NCBI GenBank assembly: GCA_003556955.1
Contig: PWQB01000574.1
Span: 1 to 11,767, forward strand
Direction of reading: 5' to 3'
From: Nostocaceae cyanobacterium CSSed10_463m
Lineage (GTDB): Bacteria; Cyanobacteriota; Cyanobacteriia; Cyanobacteriales; Nostocaceae
DNA length: 11,767 bases
A model generated the notes under the pieces. The model made no database searches, had not been told where the DNA came from, and was given only the letters and a program-made list of their open reading frames with translations. This document shows positions 7,245-11,767 of the stretch, piece by piece (the stretch's first letter is position 1; the number at the start of each line of letters is the position of its first letter). Position numbers and translations under genes: made by a program.

Positions 7245-7268
7245 GCGCTACGCGCAAGCTACGCTAAC
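7245..7268. repeat. Dispersed small repeat no. 3 in the tnpB relic (24 bp)
   Basis: On the minus strand it starts GTTAGCGTAGCTTGC and ends GCGTAGCGC. It aligns without gaps to repeat no. 2, with A/T, C/A and T/G differences at four positions. AAC on the plus strand occurs both just before it and at its end, so a 3 bp target duplication is possible. It puts an in-frame TAG into tnpB. Confidence 0.75.
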
Positions 7269-7305
7269 GGCACGACGGACTAACCTGACTCGTTTTATCT
7301 GCATT

Positions 7306-7332
7306 AAAGCCGTGCCTGAAGCACGGGGCTTT
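7306..7332 (-). repeat. Left-end subterminal hairpin of IS element 2
   Basis: AAAGCCGTGC (7306-7315) and GCACGGGGCTTT (7321-7332) pair across a 5 nt CTGAA loop with a two-base bulge. The stem matches that of element 1 at 392-442, showing that the two elements belong to one family. Confidence 0.72.
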
Positions 7333-7361
7333 AGACCCAGTTTTTTGGTAATATGATCAGT

Positions 7362-7433
7362 GGTCGGTCGTCATTTGTTAATTACTATCGATGACTGACT
7401 GCTAAGTCATGACTATATAACTATTAACTGATT
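7362..7433. repeat. Degenerate heptamer-like spacer with a palindrome upstream of the TPR gene
   Basis: Recurring GTCA/TGAC/TAAC words at about 7 bp spacing suggest an eroded STRR array. AGTCATGACT (7405-7414) is a perfect 10 bp palindrome. No clear promoter or ribosome site precedes the ATG at 7438. Confidence 0.3.
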
Positions 7434-7437
7434 TACT

Positions 7438-7857
7438 ATGGCTCAAACAGTTGAATTCCTGTTTGATACAGGTTTAGAACGGTACAAAGCTGGTGAACCA
7501 GCAGAATCTTTAATACCTGTATTTAAAGAAGTGTGCGATCGCGCCCCGAAGACAAGTTCTGCTTGGATTTGTTTATCTTGGTTGTATTTGCTAGAAAACA
7601 AGCCCAACCTGGCTTATAAAGCCGCACAGAAGGCAGTAAAGTTAAATCCACAAGACCCACAAGCTAGAATTAACTTGGCGGTGTCTATGCTGGAAACAGG
7701 TCAAAAAGGTTTGCGAGAACATATTGAATTCGCTAAACAGTTAATTTTTGTCAATGAAGAATGGGAAACAGAAATTAAAGATAGCATTGCCGACGGTTTA
7801 AGTCGAAAACCAGATTGGCAAAGCTTGACAAAAGTTAAAACCTGGCTATTTGAATAA
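7438..7857 (+). CDS. Small TPR-repeat protein
   Basis: The product has 139 residues with no signal peptide or membrane span. Tetratricopeptide-like helical hairpins run through about residues 7-40, 41-74 and 75-108. The second is the clearest: AWICLSWLYLLENKPNLAYKAAQKAVKLNPQD has the usual W-L-G/A-Y-A-P spacing. TPR proteins are protein-interaction scaffolds; no partner can be named. The gene is co-directional with sufA. The original spacing after removing the IS would be about 85 bp, so it may have been co-transcribed and may serve Fe-S assembly, which is inference only. The start has no obvious Shine-Dalgarno. A HIP1 octamer lies inside the coding region (near 7536). Confidence 0.85.
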   Translation: MAQTVEFLFDTGLERYKAGEPAESLIPVFKEVCDRAPKTSSAWICLSWLYLLENKPNLAYKAAQKAVKLNPQDPQARINLAVSMLETGQKGLREHIEFAKQLIFVNEEWETEIKDSIADGLSRKPDWQSLTKVKTWLFE

Positions 7858-7877
7858 GTGAACCTTAGTGGCTAGTA

Positions 7878-7916
7878 CCGCAAGGCGGAAGTCAAAAGTC
7901 AAAAGTCAAAAGTCAA
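7878..7916. repeat. Small GC hairpin plus heptamer array (AAGTCAA x4)
   Basis: CCGC-AAG-GCGG (7878-7888) is followed directly by four perfect AAGTCAA units (7889-7916). This is an STRR-type tandem array in the gap between the TPR gene and the next membrane protein gene. Confidence 0.75.
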
Positions 7917-8004
7917 AAAGCTTATAAAATGGGCTTTTCATCGATTTTGAATGGTCTGTTTATTTACGTCGTGCTGTACTAGTCTGCTCACAAGTTGAGA
8001 AATT

Positions 8005-8247
8005 ATGAAGGAAAAATTATTAAACTGGCTAAACCTAGTCTTAGTTGCTGATGTCTTCTTAGTTTTATTTGGCTTTGGTTGGTTAGCGATCGCCGCCATT
8101 GGTGATGCTGCGGGAGTAAACTTAGGTTTAGATTTGTGGCATCAACTTTGGCAACCTGTGTTTAACCCCGCAATTGGCATCCTCATGGGTGGTGCTATTC
8201 TTAGCGGTTTAGTGAGTTGGGTTTCTCGCAAATTCCAAGCCGACTAG
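8005..8247 (+). CDS. Small two-helix membrane protein, conserved hypothetical
   Basis: The product has 80 residues. Two hydrophobic segments, about 11-33 (LVLVADVFLVLFGFGWLAIAAIG) and 54-72 (NPAIGILMGGAILSGLVSW), are joined by a short polar loop with Trp residues (LDLWHQLWQPVF). A charged C-terminus (SRKFQAD) and Lys residues at the N-terminus suggest both ends face the cytoplasm. I do not recognise a family with known function; similar short proteins seem common in cyanobacteria. A GAG motif lies about 7 nt before the ATG. A HIP1 site at 8086 lies within the first helix codons. Confidence 0.75.
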   Translation: MKEKLLNWLNLVLVADVFLVLFGFGWLAIAAIGDAAGVNLGLDLWHQLWQPVFNPAIGILMGGAILSGLVSWVSRKFQAD

Positions 8248-8258
8248 AAGCTGGTAGT

Positions 8259-8274
8259 GAGGACTTTAGTCCTC
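8259..8274. terminator. Hairpin between converging genes, candidate bidirectional terminator
   Basis: GAGGAC-TTTA-GTCCTC forms a perfect 6 bp stem in the 34 bp gap between a plus-strand gene ending at 8247 and a minus-strand gene ending at 8282. On the plus side a pyrimidine-rich TCTTCTCCT follows. The stem is short, so strength is uncertain. Confidence 0.42.
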
Positions 8275-8281
8275 TCTTCTC

Positions 8282-9202
8282 CTATCTAATAATTTGTGAC
8301 AAAGCTGGCAGCAAATCAGGGTATTCATACTCAAAACCTGACTCTAGAGTACGTTTAGGCAGAACTTGTTGACCTTCTAAAACTACCATAGCCCCATCTC
8401 CTAAGAGAGCTTCGAGAGCAAACCCAGGAACAGGTAACCAAGAAGGACGTTGCATGACTTGTCCCAAAGTTTGGCTTAACCCTGCCATTCGCACCGCATT
8501 GGGGGCAGTGGCATTATATACACCTGACATTTCTGGGTTGATTAAAGCTTGCACAATTAAGCTTACTAAATCATCTAAGTGAATCCATGATAACCACTGC
8601 CGACCACTACCAAGGGGTCCACCTGCAAAAAGTTTGAAAGGTGTAATCATTTTGCCCAAAGCACCACCATTTCCCAGCACAATACCTAAACGCAGAATTA
8701 CAAGACGCACACCAGCATTTTTAACTTTTTGTGCTTCTGCTTCCCAGGCTTGACAGACTTGAGCTAAAAAATCGTTACCGGGTGAACTCGTTTCATTAAA
8801 CATCGCTGTTTCACTGGTTCCATAGTAGCCAATAGCCGAAGCATTAACTAATACAGAAGGTTTAGGATCAGCTTTGGCTATAGCTTCCACTATTTTTTGT
8901 GTACCCAGTTGGCGACTATTAAGAATTTTCTGCTTTTGTTCTGGTGTCCAGCGTTCCTCAGCAATGGGTTCTCCTGCGAGATTAACTACACCATCACAAC
9001 CAGCGATCGCATCTTGCCAGGAACCCGATACTGTCGGTGTATAGGCAATAATTTCTACATTAGGAAAAGTCACTGGGGGAAAAACTCTTTGAGCAGAGGA
9101 AGTGTTACGGGTTAACACCAGTATTCTATGACCTTCCTTGTGCAGTCTTTCTACCAGACGACTGCCGACAAATCCCGTTGCTCCAGTAATGGCTACTTTC
9201 AT
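8282..9202 (-). CDS. TIGR01777-family epimerase-like protein (cyanobacterial/plastid SulA-GC1 group)
   Basis: The product is 306 residues of the extended short-chain dehydrogenase fold. The nucleotide-binding GATGFVG is at 7-13 (MKVAITGATGFVGSRLVERL). Mid-protein motifs are GVVNLAGEPIAEERW and NASAIGYYGTSE, and then IVLGNGGALGKM, GSGRQWLSWIHLDDL and GVYNATAPNAV. It closes with the typical DUF1731 tail (LLGDGAMVVLEGQQVLPKRTLESGFEY). I chose the ATG at 9202. It has GAGG about 11 nt upstream, and the Rossmann strand begins at once. An in-frame TTG six codons earlier is less likely. Plant GC1/AtSulA and Synechocystis Slr1223 belong to this group and have been linked to plastid or cell division, but the substrate is unknown. 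It lies 100 bp downstream of the PEP-synthase-like gene on the same strand. Confidence 0.88.
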   Translation of the reverse strand: MKVAITGATGFVGSRLVERLHKEGHRILVLTRNTSSAQRVFPPVTFPNVEIIAYTPTVSGSWQDAIAGCDGVVNLAGEPIAEERWTPEQKQKILNSRQLGTQKIVEAIAKADPKPSVLVNASAIGYYGTSETAMFNETSSPGNDFLAQVCQAWEAEAQKVKNAGVRLVILRLGIVLGNGGALGKMITPFKLFAGGPLGSGRQWLSWIHLDDLVSLIVQALINPEMSGVYNATAPNAVRMAGLSQTLGQVMQRPSWLPVPGFALEALLGDGAMVVLEGQQVLPKRTLESGFEYEYPDLLPALSQIIR

Positions 9203-9302
9203 AACGCCAATGCACCTCAACCAAACTCTTATTTTAACTTAACGAGGAAGTCCCCATCTTCAAGGTACAGCAACGGACAGGGTACTGAAGAAATGACAAA
9301 AG

Positions 9303-11696
9303 TCAACAATCCTCAAGTTGCTTTCTGGCTGCTGCTAAAATTAAGCGTTGTTCAGCACGAGCGATCGCTTGATAAGTTCTTTCCACTGCTTCGATTTCTA
9401 CGGAAATAGAACTAATGCCCCATGCTACCAATTGATCAATAATTTCTGGATAAATTGCTGGTGCTTGACCACAAATTGAACAGGGTATCCCCGCAGTTTT
9501 CGCCATCTGAATTAATTGAGCGATCGCACCCATGACCGCCGGATGACGTTCATTTAGGACTCTGGTAATTTGTCCTTGTTCTCGATCTACACCTAAGAGT
9601 AATTGGGTGAGGTCATTTGTGCCAATGGAAATCCCGGCTACACCTGCTTTAACATATTCTGGTAGCAAAAACAGTACACTTGGTACTTCTGCCATCATCC
9701 ACAGTTGAAACTGCGGTACTTGAGTTAAACCAGCTTGCTCAACTTTACCCCGACAAAAAGAAAACTCTGCCACACTGCGAACAAAAGGCAACAATAAATT
9801 AATATTGCTGTATCCAGCTTTCTGCACAGTTGCTAAAGCCGTTAATTCCAACTCAAAAACGGCGGGATTGCATACATAACTAAATGTACCACGCTCTCCC
9901 AAGGGGGAATTTTGTCTAGAATATTGATCCTGTTGTGCTGATGGTAACTCATGCGATCGCGAAGCGCTGCTGCTAGCAGTTCGCCAATCCAAAGAACGAT
10001 AAAAAATGGGTCTGGGTGCAAAAGCACGAGTAAATTGGATAATCTGCTCAGTCCATTTTTCTAACAATTCTGCTTGACGACCACTAACCAGCCAACTGTG
10101 GGGATCTTTTCCTTCCAGGATGTTGAGTAACATTAATTCTGAACGCAATAATCCCACTCCATCCACTGGTAAACCTTGTGCTGATTCTATTAACCTGGGC
10201 TGACTCAGATTAATTAGCAACGGCGTAGAAATTATTGGTAACTGAGGAACAACAGGAGGATGGGGAGATGGGGGAACAGTTGCTTCTGGGGACTTGAGTG
10301 CTGGAGTGTCTCCCTCTTTTTCTCCTCTGATCCGATAAACCTCGCCCCTATCGCCATCCACAAGTAACCTCTCGCCGTTTTTTATCAAGAATGTAGCATC
10401 GGTGGCGCTAACTACAGCCGGGATACCCAATTCTCTGGACAAAATTGCCCCATGACTAGTTAATCCACCTCTGTCTGTGATTATACCAGTAACTTCTTGT
10501 ACAAAAGGTAGCCAATCTGGTGTAATAGTTGGTGCTACTAAAATTATTCCCTTGTGTATTTTTTCTGGTTTTTTATGGATATCTGTAATTACGTAAGCCG
10601 TTCCTGTCACACGTCCCCCAGATGCTCCTAAGCCTTTAATCATAGCTGGTGTGGGGTAGCCATACTGTAAATTGGGAATAGCAGATTGAGGAGGGCTAAC
10701 TTGAGTTAGATAGAGAGCCGGATCTGGGGTTTGATCAGAGATAGTCCATTTAATAGTAAAGTTGTCACCTATTTCACTCACAAGTTGATTCCCCAGAGTG
10801 ATAATTTTTTGCAGATATTCTTCTGATAAAGCGTATTGCCTTTGTTGGGCTTCTTCAAGTACATAAGTCACTAGATCAGGATGATCTGCTGTGACAACTA
10901 ATTGGGGTGAATCCACTGATGCGCCATGAGCAAAGCCATACGCCAGCATTTTATTGCCTAGATGTTGCTCTAGTATTACCCCTGTCTCTGGTTGGATGTA
11001 ATAGACATCAGGCTGTACATGACCTTGGGAAAGCGCTATTCCTAATCCCTTCGTGGCTTCTATTGTCCATCCTGATAGTTTGTGTGGCGTAGCCATAGAA
11101 TGGGCATAGAGAAGACCACTAGCGATCGCATTTTCCACTGGTTGCACCAATAACGCGAAGTTAATCTGTTGCAGGTTAACTCCCACCCGCCGCCAATACA
11201 GTAGACTCCTCGCCCGAAATAATTGACTCCAGGCGCGTTTTAATGCTGAGGCGATCGCTTCTGGATCGCAGCGACAAAAAATTGCATCCAACAACCCAGA
11301 CGTATTTCCTCCCCCTGGCGTTGTGGTCGATAAAGCCAAACTGGGGCGCAAAATGATATAACTACTTTGCCATTCTCTCGCTGCGGCGAAAATTTGATTT
11401 ACCCATTGCTCTGGTACTGTTCCTGTCATGATTTCCTGACGTAAGAGACCAGCTACCTGCTGAAGTTGTCGCCAATTAGCGACATCTAAATGCAAAGAAG
11501 AATAGGGTAAATCTGCTACTAAAGCGGATGTACTATTGAGAGATGCGAGAAATTGTCGCAATACTTCTGCGGAAACCACAAAACCAGGTACTACTGGATA
11601 GCCACGCTGCATAATTTTACTCAAGTAAAATGCTTTGTCACCTACTTGAGTGCGGTCTTGCAGTTTAATTTGGTCAAGCCAGTAGAGTTTATCCAC
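9303..11696 (-). CDS. Divergent PEP synthase / pyruvate phosphate dikinase-like protein
   Basis: The product has 797 residues with the three PpsA/PPDK domains in order. The ATP-grasp-like N-terminus covers about 10-335 (GDKAFYLSKIMQRGYPVVPGFV). The swivelling phosphohistidine domain covers about 350-455, with His415 in GGLTSHGAILSRELGIPAVV. The PEP/pyruvate TIM barrel covers about 500-790, with Glu670, GTNDLTQ (692-698) and Cys742 in ICGQ. The length is near E. coli PpsA (792). The usual N-terminal VRSS ATP-binding motif is altered to ILRPSLALSTTTPGGG (115-130), and a Pro-rich linker spans about 463-490. Catalysis is thus plausible but unproven. The start is GTG, immediately after an in-frame TGA and next to a heptamer array, with no Shine-Dalgarno. 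Residues 573-580 (TASSSASR) are encoded by an inserted repeat. Confidence 0.85.
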   Translation of the reverse strand: MDKLYWLDQIKLQDRTQVGDKAFYLSKIMQRGYPVVPGFVVSAEVLRQFLASLNSTSALVADLPYSSLHLDVANWRQLQQVAGLLRQEIMTGTVPEQWVNQIFAAAREWQSSYIILRPSLALSTTTPGGGNTSGLLDAIFCRCDPEAIASALKRAWSQLFRARSLLYWRRVGVNLQQINFALLVQPVENAIASGLLYAHSMATPHKLSGWTIEATKGLGIALSQGHVQPDVYYIQPETGVILEQHLGNKMLAYGFAHGASVDSPQLVVTADHPDLVTYVLEEAQQRQYALSEEYLQKIITLGNQLVSEIGDNFTIKWTISDQTPDPALYLTQVSPPQSAIPNLQYGYPTPAMIKGLGASGGRVTGTAYVITDIHKKPEKIHKGIILVAPTITPDWLPFVQEVTGIITDRGGLTSHGAILSRELGIPAVVSATDATFLIKNGERLLVDGDRGEVYRIRGEKEGDTPALKSPEATVPPSPHPPVVPQLPIISTPLLINLSQPRLIESAQGLPVDGVGLLRSELMLLNILEGKDPHSWLVSGRQAELLEKWTEQIIQFTRAFAPRPIFYRSLDWRTASSSASRSHELPSAQQDQYSRQNSPLGERGTFSYVCNPAVFELELTALATVQKAGYSNINLLLPFVRSVAEFSFCRGKVEQAGLTQVPQFQLWMMAEVPSVLFLLPEYVKAGVAGISIGTNDLTQLLLGVDREQGQITRVLNERHPAVMGAIAQLIQMAKTAGIPCSICGQAPAIYPEIIDQLVAWGISSISVEIEAVERTYQAIARAEQRLILAAARKQLEDC
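9961..9984. repeat. 24 bp in-frame dispersed repeat inside the PEP-synthase-like gene, beside a HIP1 site
   Basis: On the plus strand GCGATCGC (9953-9960) is followed by a 24 bp segment starting GAAGCGCTGC and ending AGCAGTTCGC, then CAATCC. TCGC occurs at both edges (9957-9960, 9981-9984), consistent with a 4 bp duplication. Removing it leaves GCGATCGC-CAATCC, and the protein reads DWR-SHELP, the expected family sequence. The TCGCGAAGCG core is shared with the repeats in the tnpB relic. Confidence 0.72.
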
Positions 11697-11703
11697 TCAA
11701 TTT

Positions 11704-11767
11704 GTCATTAGTCATTAGTCATTGGTCATTAGTCATTAGTCATTAGTCATTAGTCATTAGTCATTAG
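11704..11767. repeat. Heptanucleotide tandem array (GTCATTA x9), runs off the window
   Basis: There are nine consecutive 7-mers from 11704 to 11766: eight are GTCATTA and one is GTCATTG (11718-11724). It is an STRR array directly upstream of the GTG start of the PEP-synthase-like gene, so the array occupies its leader or promoter region. Confidence 0.88.

Larger units (their letters stand above)
6463..7304 (-). pseudogene. tnpB: tnpB relic: 5'-deleted, with internal stop and frameshift from three inserted repeats
   Basis: The reading begins ATG-CAG-ATA (7304) with IKRVRLVRRA, normally mid-protein, so the N-terminal wedge/REC part is missing. A repeat at 7245-7268 adds eight codons, the last-but-one a TAG stop. 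After it VGYYVQFLIS and the RuvC-I motif TIGLDVGLKEF continue. A second repeat (6891-6914) inserts VREACAKR between DLVAY and IDLRIKNLVKNH, where the family has Tyr-Glu-Asp with the catalytic RuvC-II Glu. That Glu is missing from its place. The zinc finger (CSNCG and CECG) and the RuvC-III region DRDWNAAIN follow. A third repeat (6555-6576) shifts the frame after WILDP. The original tail YASGDSTSTHAGEILHEQV continues in another frame to a TAG at 6463, while the current frame ends at 6486. The protein cannot be an active nuclease. Confidence 0.88.
6448..7347 (-). mobile_element. Decayed IS200/IS605-family element (IS608-like ends), inserted in the sufA stop codon
   Basis: The element is 900 bp in the minus orientation. 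The left end starts at 7347, immediately 3' of TTAC (7351-7348 on the minus strand). The right end finishes with TCAA (6451-6448 on the minus strand). These are the cleavage sites known for IS608. Subterminal hairpins are present at both ends (7332-7306 and 6476-6456). Excising these coordinates rejoins GGAGT to GTAA, giving GGA-GTG-TAA, a perfect Gly-Val-stop end for sufA, which strongly supports the boundaries. The element carries only a relic tnpB. The left hairpin directly abuts mid-tnpB sequence, so an internal deletion removed the leader and the first part of the gene. Confidence 0.85.

Noticed and set aside
7889..7916. CRISPR-like repetition
   Set aside because: Units are 7 bp with no spacers; it is a heptamer STRR array. 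The arrays at 3984 and 11704 are rejected as CRISPR for the same reason.
8897..9409. Plus-strand open frames over the epimerase start and the 3' end of the PEP-synthase-like gene
   Set aside because: They are antisense to well-supported genes and have no ribosome sites or recognisable motifs.
9953..9960. GCGATCGC octamers as operator sites
   Set aside because: About a dozen occur across the window, mostly inside genes; they are the HIP1 motif abundant in cyanobacterial genomes.

Overview
The window looks like chromosomal DNA of a filamentous, heterocyst-forming type cyanobacterium (Nostoc/Anabaena/Calothrix group; genus not determinable by eye). The reasons are about a dozen HIP1 octamers (GCGATCGC), heptanucleotide tandem arrays (STRR type) between genes, 20-24 bp GC-rich dispersed repeats, a plant-type zeta-carotene desaturase, and several small cyanobacterial conserved proteins.

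Layout. 1-458: left part of an IS200/IS605-family element carrying the 5' end of a tnpB gene that runs off the window. 505-2433 (minus): a probable two-gene carotenoid operon, crtQ (zds) followed by an SRPBCC-fold protein. 2629-2799 (minus): a 56-residue ribbon-helix-helix protein. 2806-4123: about 1.3 kb with no convincing gene, AT-rich, holding a G-quadruplex-capable run, an inverted repeat, a degenerate heptamer array and a strong hairpin. 4124-5764 (minus): a 546-residue acidic protein of unknown function. 6095-6451 (plus): an A-type Fe-S carrier (SufA/IscA). 6448-7347: a second, decayed IS200/IS605 element. 7438-7857 (plus): a TPR protein. 8005-8247 (plus): an 80-residue two-helix membrane protein. 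8282-9202 (minus): a TIGR01777-type epimerase-like protein (cyanobacterial/plastid SulA group). 9303-11696 (minus): a divergent PEP synthase/PPDK-like protein, starting beside a heptamer array that continues off the window.

The metabolic genes are housekeeping: carotenoid desaturation, Fe-S cluster delivery, and a probable phosphotransfer enzyme. The unusual part is the layering of mobile DNA. The second IS element sits exactly in the stop codon of the Fe-S carrier gene. Taking 6448-7347 out of the sequence rejoins GGA-GTG-TAA (Gly-Val-stop), while the present junction reads GGA-GTT-TGA, so insertion changed codons but not the protein. Both ends fit the IS608 rule (TTAC flank at the left end, TCAA at the right end). 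The relic tnpB inside it is itself interrupted by three 20-24 bp dispersed repeats, which introduce a stop codon, disrupt the RuvC-II region and shift the frame. A further 24 bp repeat sits in frame inside the PEP-synthase-like gene, beside a HIP1 site, adding eight residues. A fifth candidate expands the end hairpin of the first IS element by 24 nt. I found no CRISPR array, tRNA, rRNA or defence gene cluster.
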